DNA from: Sphingomonadales bacterium
GTDB taxonomy: Bacteria; Pseudomonadota; Alphaproteobacteria; Sphingomonadales; Sphingomonadaceae
Reading direction: 5' to 3'
DNA length: 64,000 nucleotides
NCBI GenBank assembly: GCA_028871475.1
Contig: JAGWMZ010000008.1
Location: forward strand, 62,001-126,000
This document shows positions 36,385 to 44,873 of this stretch, piece by piece. Numbering within the stretch: the stretch's first letter is position 1; every line of letters starts with the position of its first letter. The notes beneath the pieces are model-generated. The model made no database searches. It worked only from the letters and a program-made list of their open reading frames with translations, and had not been told where the DNA came from. Both the position numbers and the translations under genes were made by a program.

Positions 36385-37629
36385 TCAGCGCAGCGACACC
36401 ACATTGTCGGAGACGCGCGGATCGCGGCGCTTGCCCGAATACTGGCTTTCCATCGGCTCGTCGGTGACATTCACCGTCTCGCCGGCGCCAAAGCCGTTGA
36501 AGCGGGTGCGCATGGCCGCGCCATAGGCGCCCAGCATGCCGATCTCGATATAGTCGCCCGGCTTGATGTCGGCGGGAAGGACGAAAGGCCCTTCCATATA
36601 GTCGGCATCATCGCAGGTGGGGCCATAGAAGGCGAACTCTTCCATGGCGCCCTCATGGGCCTCCTGGCCGTGCGAATCGATGCGCTTCACCGGGAAACGC
36701 CAATCGACATGGGCGGCATCATAGAGCGCGCCGTAAGCGCCTTCGTTGATGAACAGCTCGTTGCCGCGACGCTTTTCCACCTGCACGATCATCGAGTTGA
36801 ACTCGGCAGAGAGTGCGCGGCCCGGCTCGCACCACAGTTCCGACGAATAGGAAACGGGCAGCGATTCGAACGCGCGGTGGATCGAGGCGAAGTAATCCTC
36901 CAGCGGCGGAGGCACCATGCCGGGGTAGATCGAGGGGAAGCCGCCGCCGACATCGATGATGTCAACCGTGACCGCCGCATCGACAATCGCGGCGCGGGCG
37001 CGTTCCAGAGCCTGCACATAGGCAAAGGGCGTCATTGCCTGCGAACCGACGTGGAAACAGATGCCAAGGCAATCGGCAACCTGACGTGTCGCCTGCAGCA
37101 GCGGCGCGGCATCGGCCAGATCGACACCGAACTTGGACGCCAGGCTCAGCTCGGAATATTCCGAGGAGACGCGCAGACGCACGCAGAGCGAGAGGTCTTC
37201 CGCAGCCTTGCCGTCAGCCCCGCGCGTCGCCTCGACGATCTTCTCCAGCTCCTCGACGGTATCGAGGCTGAAGGTGCGCACGCCATGGACATGATAGGCT
37301 TCGGAAATGGCGGCGGCGGGCTTCACCGGATGCATGAAGCACAGGACCGCCTCGGGCCCCAGCGCCTCGCGCACCAGACGCACCTCGACGATCGAGGCAG
37401 TGTCATAATGCGTGATGCCGGCGTCCCACAGCGTCCAGAGCAGATCCGGGCTGGGGTTGGCCTTGACCGCATAGAGCGACTTGCCCGGGAACTTCTCAGC
37501 GTAGAAGCGGGCAGCGCGCGCAGCAGCCTGCGGGCGATTCAGGATAACCGGTTCGGTAGGCGCGAGGGCGCGAACTACAGACGGTGCGTCAGGATAAATG
37601 GACAACGCAAGGGACCCCCAATAGGCCAT
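36385..37629 (-). CDS. Ornithine/lysine-type PLP decarboxylase (group IV, eukaryote-like)
   Basis: Makes putrescine (or cadaverine) by decarboxylating ornithine (or lysine). The 414-residue alanine-racemase-fold enzyme has the PLP lysine K56 in YAVKANPSP, HVGSQ, the Gly-rich DVGGGFPSIYPG phosphate loop, CEPGRAL and the partner-subunit catalytic cysteine C339 in GPTCDDAD. It lies upstream-facing next to carboxy(nor)spermidine genes, so it probably supplies putrescine for them. It has its own promoter in the 231-bp gap (TTGCAG-16-TATATG, minus strand). The ATG at 37629 has no clear Shine-Dalgarno. Confidence 0.9.
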   Translation of the reverse strand: MAYWGSLALSIYPDAPSVVRALAPTEPVILNRPQAAARAARFYAEKFPGKSLYAVKANPSPDLLWTLWDAGITHYDTASIVEVRLVREALGPEAVLCFMHPVKPAAAISEAYHVHGVRTFSLDTVEELEKIVEATRGADGKAAEDLSLCVRLRVSSEYSELSLASKFGVDLADAAPLLQATRQVADCLGICFHVGSQAMTPFAYVQALERARAAIVDAAVTVDIIDVGGGFPSIYPGMVPPPLEDYFASIHRAFESLPVSYSSELWCEPGRALSAEFNSMIVQVEKRRGNELFINEGAYGALYDAAHVDWRFPVKRIDSHGQEAHEGAMEEFAFYGPTCDDADYMEGPFVLPADIKPGDYIEIGMLGAYGAAMRTRFNGFGAGETVNVTDEPMESQYSGKRRDPRVSDNVVSLR

Positions 37630-37699
37630 TCGGCCAGAGCTACAACAGGTGAAAGCCGCCTTGCGGTTTGGAAGTCCCCATGGGGCGGCGAGGGGGGTG

Positions 37700-37727
37700 C
37701 ATATAGGTCGGGAGCCATGAACTGCAA
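37700..37727 (-). promoter_or_regulatory. Predicted promoter of the decarboxylase gene
   Basis: Minus strand TTGCAG (37727-37722), 16 bp, TATATG (37705-37700). Initiation near 37693 gives a leader of about 64 nt. Upstream, GGACCC/GGGTTCC and a T6 run (about 37735-37775) may end transcription from the NspC gene. Confidence 0.45.
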
Positions 37728-37860
37728 GTGAAAAAATGCCGCCTGAGGAACCCTTGTTCGGGTCCAGAGGGGGTATGGGCAGCCACGATGGGCCTTATGA
37801 ATTTTTTGTGACAGGATTATGACGGTTTAAGCCCGGATTTGCAGGGTTTTATGACAGGCC

Positions 37861-39036
37861 TCACGATAGTCGATCGCGGAATGTCTCCCATCCGAATCGC
37901 TTTACGCATTCGAGCGAATCATCTGCCGAATCCCACAGCCAGATCGAAGGCAGCGGCACGCCGTTGAAGGTGGTGGTCTTCACCATCGAATAATGCGCCT
38001 GATCGAGAAAGGCGAAACGCGCGCCCGCCTCGGCCTTCACCGGCAGCACGTAATCGCCGATGACATCGCCCGCGAGACACGATGGCCCACCCAGCCGGGT
38101 CGCCACGCCCTCACCCAGCTCACCCAGCATGGCGGGGCGGTAGGGCGCCTCGATGACGTCAGGCATGTGACAGGTGGCGGAAATATCGACGATGGCCACC
38201 GGCAGGCCGTTGCTGTGCACATCCAGCACCGTGCCCACCAGAATGCCCGCATCCAACGCCACCGCTTCACCCGGCTCGATGTAAAGCTGGCAACCGGTCT
38301 GCGCCTTTACCGCGATCAGGAAGTCGACCAGTTCGTCGCGCTGATAGTCGGCGCGGGTGACATGGTGCCCGCCACCGAAGTTGAGCCACTGGATCGGCCC
38401 GCCATGAGTCGCCAGATAAGGCGCGATGCGCGGATAGAGCGCCTCCCACGTCCGCTTGAGCGGCTCGAAATCCTGCTCGCACAAAGTGTGGAAATGCAGT
38501 CCCGCCACGCCGGCCAGATGGTCGGCCTTCAACTGGTCCACAGGGAAGCCCAGACGCGAGCCAATCGCGCAGGGATCATATTTCTCCACCTCGCCCTCGC
38601 GGTGCAGCGGGTTGATGCGCAGGCCAACGTCAAACACCCCGCCCTCGACTTTCAGGATCTCGCGGAACCGCTTGATCTGCATCGGTGAGTTGAAGATGAC
38701 ATGGTCAGAGATCCGGCAGATCTCGGGCAGATCTTCCGCCTTATAGGCCGCGCAATAGGTGGCAATCTCGCCCTCGTAATGCTCATCGGCCAGCCGCGCT
38801 TCCCACAAGCCGCTGGTGCACACGCCATCGAGATACTCCCCGATGAGCGGCGCCACGCGCCACATGGAAAAGGCCTTCATCGCCGAAAGCACCTTGATGC
38901 CCGCGCGGTCGCGAATGTCGGCCAGCACGGCGAGGTTGGCGCGCAGCCTGGCCGCATCCACCACGAAGGCAGGGCTTTCCACGCGGTTCAGGTCGAAATG
39001 CGCAAAGGCGCCGGGATCACCCGCACGGGTTTCCAT
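37861..39036 (-). CDS. nspC: Carboxynorspermidine / carboxyspermidine decarboxylase
   Basis: Final step of the SAM-decarboxylase-independent spermidine (or norspermidine) route: decarboxylates carboxyspermidine with PLP. The 391-residue protein is of the alanine-racemase fold. Seen are the N-terminal SPAFVVDAARLRANLAVL, lysine in VLSAMKAFSMW, LHFHTLCEQ, LNFGGGHHVTRADY, IEPGEAV and GPSCLAGDVIGDY. Start ATG 39036 lies 5 bp after the DUF486 stop, so the genes are tightly linked. Together with the dehydrogenase at 39386-40597 it forms a complete CASDH-CASDC pair. Confidence 0.93.
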   Translation of the reverse strand: METRAGDPGAFAHFDLNRVESPAFVVDAARLRANLAVLADIRDRAGIKVLSAMKAFSMWRVAPLIGEYLDGVCTSGLWEARLADEHYEGEIATYCAAYKAEDLPEICRISDHVIFNSPMQIKRFREILKVEGGVFDVGLRINPLHREGEVEKYDPCAIGSRLGFPVDQLKADHLAGVAGLHFHTLCEQDFEPLKRTWEALYPRIAPYLATHGGPIQWLNFGGGHHVTRADYQRDELVDFLIAVKAQTGCQLYIEPGEAVALDAGILVGTVLDVHSNGLPVAIVDISATCHMPDVIEAPYRPAMLGELGEGVATRLGGPSCLAGDVIGDYVLPVKAEAGARFAFLDQAHYSMVKTTTFNGVPLPSIWLWDSADDSLECVKRFGWETFRDRLS

Positions 39037-39041
39037 CGCAA

Positions 39042-39386
39042 TCAATTCCCTCTGAAAATCAGCGCCGCTCCCGCGACGATCAAGGCAAAACCGGCCAGTT
39101 GCGGCAGCCCCGGCTTCTGACCGAAAAGCGCCCATGCCACCATCACGAAACCGGCGAGCGAGAAGACCTCCTGCATGGTCTTGAGCTGCGCCAGCGAATA
39201 GACCCTCGCGCCGATGCGATTGGCAGGAACGGCCAGGCAATATTCACAAAATGCCAGCGCCCAGCTGCCCAGCACGGCCACCCACAGCGCCTTGTTCGGC
39301 TCCTTCAGGTGGCCATACCATGCCAGATTCATGAACAGGTTCGACCCCGCCAGCATCAGCGGAGGCAGGATCAAGGCCCAATTCAT
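39042..39386 (-). CDS. DUF486 (DMT-type) small membrane protein inside the polyamine operon
   Basis: A 114-residue protein with four hydrophobic segments and the DUF486 features NLFMNLAWYGHLK and the C-terminal QLAGFALIVAGAALIF. It looks like half of a drug/metabolite transporter, which work as dimers in the EmrE manner. The ATG overlaps the dehydrogenase stop (TGATG) and its own stop is 5 bp from the decarboxylase start. That placement suggests a linked job, for example polyamine or precursor export, but this is inference; the family has no firm function. Confidence 0.85.
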   Translation of the reverse strand: MNWALILPPLMLAGSNLFMNLAWYGHLKEPNKALWVAVLGSWALAFCEYCLAVPANRIGARVYSLAQLKTMQEVFSLAGFVMVAWALFGQKPGLPQLAGFALIVAGAALIFRGN

Positions 39387-40597
39387 CAGAACTCGACCGG
39401 ACCGGCGAGTTCTTCCACGCTCCAGGGCAGGCCCTGCGTGTTGAGCATCTCCATAAAGGGATCGGGGTTGAACTGTTCCATGTTGAACACGCCCTCACCC
39501 TTCCAGGCGCCGGTCAGCATCATGGCGGCGCCGATCATCGCGGGCACGCCCGTGGTGTAGCTGACCGCCTGATTGCCGGTTTCCTCATAGCAGACCTCAT
39601 GGTCGCAGATGTTCTTGATGTAGAACGTCTTCTCGCCCGATCCATCCAGCGCCTCGCCCGTCGCGATGTCGCCGATGTTGGTCTTGCCCTTGGTGGTGGC
39701 GCCCAGCGTGCTGGGCTCGGGCAGCACGGCCTTCAGGAACTGGAGCGGGATGATCTCCACGCCATTATACATCACCGGATCAATGCGGGTCATGCCGACA
39801 TTCTGCAGCACGGTCAGATGCTTGATGTATTCATCGCCAAAGGTCATCCAGAAACGCGCGCGCTCCAGCTCGGGCAGGAATTTGGCGAGGCTTTCCAGCT
39901 CCTCGTGATACATCATGTACATGTTCTTCGGGCCCACGGCCTCGAAATCAAACTGCACCTTCTTGCCCATGGCGGGCGTCTCGATGAACTGGCCGTTTTC
40001 CCAGTGGCGGGCCGGCGCGGTCACTTCGCGGATGTTGATTTCCGGGTTGAAATTGGTGGCAAAGGCCTGCCCATGGTCACCGCCGTTGCAGTCCAGAATA
40101 TCAAGCTGACGGATGGTCTTGAGCTTGTGCTTCTTGAGCCACATGGCAAAAACGCTGGTCACGCCCGGGTCAAAACCGCTGCCCAGCAGCGCCATGATGC
40201 CCTTCTCCTTGAAGCGCTCATGATAGGCCCATTGCCAGTGATATTCGAACCTGGCCACATCCTTGGGCTCGTAATTCGCCGTGTCCATGTAATCGACGCC
40301 GGTGGCCAGGCATGCGTCCATGATCGGCAGGTCCTGATAGGGCAGCGCCAGATTGACCACCAGCCTGGGGCCGATCTGCTCGATCAGCGCGGAGAGTGCG
40401 GGCACATCCTCGGCATCAATCGCATAGGTGGCCACATCGACGCCGGTGCGCGCCTTCACCGATTCGGCAATAGCATCGCATTTGCTCTTCGTGCGGCTGG
40501 CCAGATGGATCTCGGTAAAGATCCCGGCGTTCATCGCCATTTTGTGCACCGCCACGCTGCTGACGCCGCCCGCGCCGATCACCAGAACCTTGCTCAC
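39386..40597 (-). CDS. Carboxy(nor)spermidine dehydrogenase (saccharopine dehydrogenase-like)
   Basis: NADPH-dependent reductive condensation of aspartate-semialdehyde with putrescine (or diaminopropane) to give carboxyspermidine (or carboxynorspermidine). The 403-residue protein begins with a Rossmann VLVIGAGGVSSVAVHKMA and has the saccharopine-dehydrogenase-like GSGFDPGVTSVFA and GVPAMIGAAMML blocks. Length fits the Lys1-like CASDH group. The start is GTG 40597 with AAGGAGA nine bases upstream. First gene of a three-gene operon with DUF486 and nspC. Product assignment rests on the adjacent NspC. Confidence 0.9.
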   Translation of the reverse strand: MSKVLVIGAGGVSSVAVHKMAMNAGIFTEIHLASRTKSKCDAIAESVKARTGVDVATYAIDAEDVPALSALIEQIGPRLVVNLALPYQDLPIMDACLATGVDYMDTANYEPKDVARFEYHWQWAYHERFKEKGIMALLGSGFDPGVTSVFAMWLKKHKLKTIRQLDILDCNGGDHGQAFATNFNPEINIREVTAPARHWENGQFIETPAMGKKVQFDFEAVGPKNMYMMYHEELESLAKFLPELERARFWMTFGDEYIKHLTVLQNVGMTRIDPVMYNGVEIIPLQFLKAVLPEPSTLGATTKGKTNIGDIATGEALDGSGEKTFYIKNICDHEVCYEETGNQAVSYTTGVPAMIGAAMMLTGAWKGEGVFNMEQFNPDPFMEMLNTQGLPWSVEELAGPVEF

Positions 40598-40690
40598 AAA
40601 CCTGTCTCCTTGCACGCAGGGCATGGGGCGTTCGCGCACCCATGCGCAATACGCGCTGTAAAAAGTGATGGGGCCATATAAGGTCGTTGC

Positions 40691-41662
40691 ATGACAACTC
40701 AACATATGCGCGAGCCCACCCTCGCCGGCATCCATGCCGCCGCCGCCAAAATCGCCCAAATCCTGCCCGAAACGCCGCTGTTGCCGCTCGAGGTCCATGG
40801 CACCACCATCTGGTGCAAGGCCGAGGTGCTGCAACCGGTGGGCGCCTTCAAGATTCGCGGGGCATGGCATCGCCTGTCCGATCTGACTGCGGCAGAAGCA
40901 GCAAAAGGCGTGGTCGGCGTTTCCAGCGGCAACCATGCGCAAGGCGTGGCCTGGGCCGCGCGGCGCCTTGGCATCCCGGCCATCATCGTGATGCCGGTCG
41001 ATGCGCCGAAAGTGAAGCTGGAGGCAACCGCCGCCATGGGCGCGCAGATCGTCACCTATGACCGCCCCGGCGGCGAGGATCGCGACGAAGCCGCCGCCAA
41101 GGTTCTGGCCGAAACGGGCGGCACGCTGGTCCACGCCTATGCCGACCCCTGGGTGATCGAGGGGCAAGGCACGGCGGGCCTGGCCTTGGCCGCGCAGATG
41201 GAGACGCAGGCTGGCGGCGGCCCCACCCGCATCGTCACGCCCTGCGGTGGGGGCGGGCTGACGGCAGGCCTTGCACTCGCCTGCCCGCAGGCCGAAATTC
41301 TGCCCGTCGAGCCCGAGGGTTGGGACGATATAGGCCGCAGCCTTGCCACGGGCACGATCCAGAAAGTGGCGGCCGATGCGCCCACCACCCCGTGCGACGC
41401 CTTGCAGACCCCCGCCACGCGCGAGATCAACTTTGCCATTCTGAAGCAGCGCTGCCCTCGCGCGCTCTGGGTCAGCCCGGCCGAGGTGGCCGAGGCACAG
41501 CGCCTCGCCTTCCGCCAGTTGCGCCTCGTGGTCGAGCCGGGCGGCGCGGCGGCGCTGGCTGCGGTGCTGGCCGGCAAGGCGCCGGTCGATGGACGCACAG
41601 CCGTGATGCTGACCGGCGGCAATACGGATGCCGCCGCCTTTGCCAAAGTGCTGGCGGGCTGA
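40691..41662 (+). CDS. Threonine/serine dehydratase-like PLP enzyme
   Basis: Fold-type II PLP enzyme of 323 residues with the PLP lysine K54 in GAFKIRGA, SSGNHAQGVAWAA and the phosphate loop PCGGGGLTAGLALA. It lacks the C-terminal ACT/regulatory domain of biosynthetic IlvA, so it is the short, catabolic-type serine/threonine dehydratase or a serine racemase-like enzyme. It is divergent from the polyamine operon with 93 bp between starts. Confidence 0.88.
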   Translation: MTTQHMREPTLAGIHAAAAKIAQILPETPLLPLEVHGTTIWCKAEVLQPVGAFKIRGAWHRLSDLTAAEAAKGVVGVSSGNHAQGVAWAARRLGIPAIIVMPVDAPKVKLEATAAMGAQIVTYDRPGGEDRDEAAAKVLAETGGTLVHAYADPWVIEGQGTAGLALAAQMETQAGGGPTRIVTPCGGGGLTAGLALACPQAEILPVEPEGWDDIGRSLATGTIQKVAADAPTTPCDALQTPATREINFAILKQRCPRALWVSPAEVAEAQRLAFRQLRLVVEPGGAAALAAVLAGKAPVDGRTAVMLTGGNTDAAAFAKVLAG

Positions 41663-41683
41663 AATCAGGGCGGTGACACCAAA

Positions 41684-41705
41684 CCGTCATCGTCCCGTCA
41701 CGCGC
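41684..41705 (+). promoter_or_regulatory. Possible Pho box upstream of btaAB
   Basis: CCGTCATCGTC-CCGTCACGCGC: two direct repeats spaced exactly 11 bp apart, close to the PhoB half-site CTGTCAT with 4-bp spacers. It lies 55 bp before the btaA ATG in the only gap ahead of these phosphate-starvation-type genes. Confidence 0.45.
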
Positions 41706-41759
41706 AGGAAACAGGCATGGCCTAGCCCCCGGTGAACACCCACCGGACAAGCGAGCGCC

Positions 41760-42995
41760 ATGTCTACACCTTCAGCGCCTCATCCTTCCGCCTCCCACAT
41801 CATCGACGGCGCGGTGGTGCGCACCCATGCGCCCATGGCCGAAAGGCTGCTCGACCGCGCCTTCGCGCTGGCGTTCCGGGGGCTGGTCTATGCCCAGATC
41901 TGGGAAGACCCGGTGGTCGACATGGAAGCGCTCGACATTCAGAGCGACCATCGCATCGTCACCATCGCCAGCGGCAGTTGCAATGCGCTCTCCTATCTGA
42001 CGGCCAACCCCGCGCAGGTGATGGCGGTCGATCTCAACACCGCCCATATCGCGCTGGGCCGCCTCAAGATCGCCGCACTGCGCCACCTGCCTGACCACGC
42101 CGCGCTGCGCCGCTTCTTCGTCGAGGCCGACAACCGCCGCAATGTGGCCGATTATCGCACGCTGATCGCCCCGCAACTCGATGAAACCTCGCGCCGCTAT
42201 TGGGAAGGGCGCGATCTGGCCGGGCGCCGCCGCATCAATGGATTTGCGCGCGGCATCTACAAGCGGGGGCTGCTGGGCAGCTTCATCGGCACCGCCCATC
42301 TCATCGCGCGGCTTTACCGGGTTGACCTGCGCGTCATCCTGCAGGCGCGCAGCATCGAGGAACAGCGCCGCCTGTTCGATGAAAAGATCGCCCCCGTTTT
42401 CGACAAGCGTTTCATCCGCTGGCTGACCAAGCAGCCAGCGTCGCTGTTCGGCCTTGGCATTCCGCCCGCGCAATATGAGGCGCTAGCGGGCGATCAGCGC
42501 ATGGCCAACGTGCTGCGCGCAAGGCTCGAACGCCTCGCCTGCGGCTTTTCGGTGCAGGACAATTATTTCGCCTGGCAGGCCTTCAGCCGCGGCTATGGCC
42601 GCGCGCCCGATGCCCCCGTGCCGCCATGGCTGGAAGCGCGCAATTACGAGGCCCTGCGCAGCCGCATCTCGCGCCTCAGCCTCACGCACGCCAATTTCAC
42701 CGACCATCTGATGACCCAGACCAATGCCAGCGTCGACCGCTATATCCTGCTCGACGCGCAGGACTGGATGAGCGACCAGCAACTGACCGCCCTGTGGGCG
42801 CAGATCACCCGCACCGCCCGCCCCGGCGCGCGCGTGCTGTTCCGCACGGCGGGCGAGGCGACCATCCTGCCCGGCCGCGTGCCCGAGAGCATCCTCTCAC
42901 GCTGGAGCTATTCGGAGCAAGAAGCGCGCGCTCTGGTCGAGCGTGACCGCTCCTCGATCTATGGCGGGCTGCATCTCTACCGGTTCGCCGGCTGA
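41760..42995 (+). CDS. btaA: BtaA: SAM:diacylglycerol 3-amino-3-carboxypropyltransferase (DUF3419)
   Basis: First enzyme of betaine-lipid (DGTS) synthesis: transfers the aminocarboxypropyl group of SAM to diacylglycerol, giving diacylglyceryl-homoserine. The 411-residue protein has the DUF3419 features GLVYAQIWEDPVVDMEAL, the SAM-binding TIASGSCNALSYL and AVDLNTAHIALGRLK, and the C-terminal RTAGEATILPGRV. Stop overlaps the btaB start (TGATG). These lipids replace phospholipids under phosphate limitation, in keeping with a possible Pho box upstream. Confidence 0.92.
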   Translation: MSTPSAPHPSASHIIDGAVVRTHAPMAERLLDRAFALAFRGLVYAQIWEDPVVDMEALDIQSDHRIVTIASGSCNALSYLTANPAQVMAVDLNTAHIALGRLKIAALRHLPDHAALRRFFVEADNRRNVADYRTLIAPQLDETSRRYWEGRDLAGRRRINGFARGIYKRGLLGSFIGTAHLIARLYRVDLRVILQARSIEEQRRLFDEKIAPVFDKRFIRWLTKQPASLFGLGIPPAQYEALAGDQRMANVLRARLERLACGFSVQDNYFAWQAFSRGYGRAPDAPVPPWLEARNYEALRSRISRLSLTHANFTDHLMTQTNASVDRYILLDAQDWMSDQQLTALWAQITRTARPGARVLFRTAGEATILPGRVPESILSRWSYSEQEARALVERDRSSIYGGLHLYRFAG

Positions 42996-43639
42996 TGGCC
43001 TCGCTGCCCCAGAACCACGCCGCGCTGATGGACAGCGTCTATCGCGGCCAGCGCCACATCTATGACGCCACGCGCAAATTTTTCCTCTTCGGGCGTGACC
43101 GGCTGATCGACGGGCTGGGGCTGCTGCCCGGCACCAGCCTGCTGGAAATCGGCTGCGGCACGGGGCGCAACCTTGCCGCGGCGGACGCTTGCTGGCCCGG
43201 CGGACGCCTGTTCGGTCTGGATATTTCCGAGCTGATGCTCAAATCCGCCAAGGCGAAACTGGGCAAGCAGGCAAGGCTGGCACAGGGTGATGCCTGCGGC
43301 TTCTCGCCGCGCGCCCTGTTCGGCCAGCCCACCTTCGACCGGGTGATGATCTCCTTCGCCCTCTCGATGATCCCCGAATGGCAGCGCGCGCTTGCCATGG
43401 GCTGCGAAGTGCTGGCGCCGGGCGGCTCGCTTCATATCGTCGATTTCGGCGATGGGTCGGGGCTGCCTGCCATCGCCCGCAAGGCGCTCAACCGCTGGCT
43501 GGCCCATTTCCACGTCACGCCCCGGCTCGATCTGGCCGATACGGCATGGCAGATCGCGCGCGAACGTGGCCTGCGCGTGGAAACAATCCGTGGACCTATG
43601 GGCTATTACCAGATCGTGGTGGTGAGGAAGACGCGCTGA
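42995..43639 (+). CDS. btaB: BtaB: diacylglyceryl-homoserine N-methyltransferase
   Basis: Class I SAM methyltransferase of 214 residues with motif I LLEIGCGTGRNL (about 49-60) and GLDISELMLK. It N-trimethylates diacylglyceryl-homoserine to DGTS. The opening YDATRKFFLFGRDRLID matches the BtaB type. Identity is supported by the overlap with btaA; without that neighbour it would only be called a generic methyltransferase. Confidence 0.9.
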   Translation: MASLPQNHAALMDSVYRGQRHIYDATRKFFLFGRDRLIDGLGLLPGTSLLEIGCGTGRNLAAADACWPGGRLFGLDISELMLKSAKAKLGKQARLAQGDACGFSPRALFGQPTFDRVMISFALSMIPEWQRALAMGCEVLAPGGSLHIVDFGDGSGLPAIARKALNRWLAHFHVTPRLDLADTAWQIARERGLRVETIRGPMGYYQIVVVRKTR

Positions 43640-43655
43640 ACCGCGCGCCCTCCCT

Positions 43656-44864
43656 TCAATCCTTCACGAAGAAGCTGGCCAGCTCGACATGGTTGGACCA
43701 GCGGAACTGCCCCACCGGGCGCAGCTCGACCAACCGATAGCCGCCCGCCACCAAGGCTGCGGCATCGCGCGCCCAGCTTGAGGGGTTGCAGCTGATGTAA
43801 ACCACGCGCGGCACGGTGGAGCCGGCGATCCGCCCGATCTGCTCCCTGGCCCCGGCGCGCGGCGGGTCGATCACCACGCCCGAAAAGCGATTAAGTTCAT
43901 CGGTCAGCAGCGGATTGCGGAACAGGTCGCGGTGCAGCCCATGCACCGGCAGCCCCGCCCCGCTCGCCCCCGCCTTGCAGGCCAGATGCGCGGCGCGGTC
44001 CGCCTCCACCGCCAGCACCTTGCTGCCCGCCTTGGCCAGCGCAAAGGCAAAGGTGCCAAGGCCCGCGAAGAGATCGGCCACCACCGGCGCGCCCCTCAGC
44101 CAGCCCGTCACGGCCTGTGCCAGCGCCTGCTCGCCATCCGCCGTGGCCTGCAGGAACGCGCCCGGCGGCAAAGGCACCGACACGCCCGAGAGCGAGACCG
44201 TCACCGGCTCAGGTTCCCACAGGCTTTCGGGGCCATAGCCTTGATCAAGCGCCAGACGCGCCAGATTGTTCTCCCGCGCAAAATCCAGCGCGGCTTCCGT
44301 CTCGGCCAGCCCTTCGATCTTATAGCCCTTGATCGAACAATCCACGCCCTGCTCGGTCAGCGTCAGGTCGATGTCGACCGCCAGCTTGCCCTGCCGCCGC
44401 GCCAGCATCTTGCGCAAAGGCTCGATCAGCGCGAACAGCTCGGGCGCCAGCACCGGGCATTCCTTCAGATTGACGATCTGATGCGACTGCGCTTCCTTAT
44501 AGCCCAGCACCACCCCGCCCGTGCGCCCGCCATGCAGGCTGGCCCGCCGCCGCGAGTGCGAGGGCGAGAGATGAACAGGCGCCACCACCTCGGGCTCCAT
44601 CTTCTGGCTGCGGGCGGCATTCACCACACGCTCAGTGACAAAATCGCTCAGCGCCGCGTCGTCGACATGCTGCAACTGACACCCGCCGCACACGCAATAA
44701 TGGCGGCAGGCGGGCTCGGCATGATGAGGCCCGTGGCGCAGCGATCCATCATCGCGCACATGATCGCCCGGCGCGCCCATCAGCACATGGCGGCCCCCAG
44801 CCGTCACGCCATCCCCGCGCGCGGCCAGCCGCACGATCAGTTCCTCGGTCTCATCCTCGATCAC
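43656..44864 (-). CDS. RumA/RlmD-type 23S rRNA (uracil-5)-methyltransferase
   Basis: SAM-dependent m5U methyltransferase of rRNA or tRNA. The 402-residue protein has a shortened TRAM-like front, four cysteines for a 4Fe-4S cluster (C53, C59, C62 in CRHYCVCGGC, with a fourth in LKECPVL), motif I DLFAGLGTFAFAL, DPPRAG and the catalytic cysteine in YISCNPSSWARD, followed by the base glutamate in HVELASFF. Start is GTG 44864 with TAGGAAT upstream; no ATG option exists. Last gene of the ispE operon. Confidence 0.9.
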   Translation of the reverse strand: MIEDETEELIVRLAARGDGVTAGGRHVLMGAPGDHVRDDGSLRHGPHHAEPACRHYCVCGGCQLQHVDDAALSDFVTERVVNAARSQKMEPEVVAPVHLSPSHSRRRASLHGGRTGGVVLGYKEAQSHQIVNLKECPVLAPELFALIEPLRKMLARRQGKLAVDIDLTLTEQGVDCSIKGYKIEGLAETEAALDFARENNLARLALDQGYGPESLWEPEPVTVSLSGVSVPLPPGAFLQATADGEQALAQAVTGWLRGAPVVADLFAGLGTFAFALAKAGSKVLAVEADRAAHLACKAGASGAGLPVHGLHRDLFRNPLLTDELNRFSGVVIDPPRAGAREQIGRIAGSTVPRVVYISCNPSSWARDAAALVAGGYRLVELRPVGQFRWSNHVELASFFVKD

Positions 44865-44873
44865 GATCTATTC

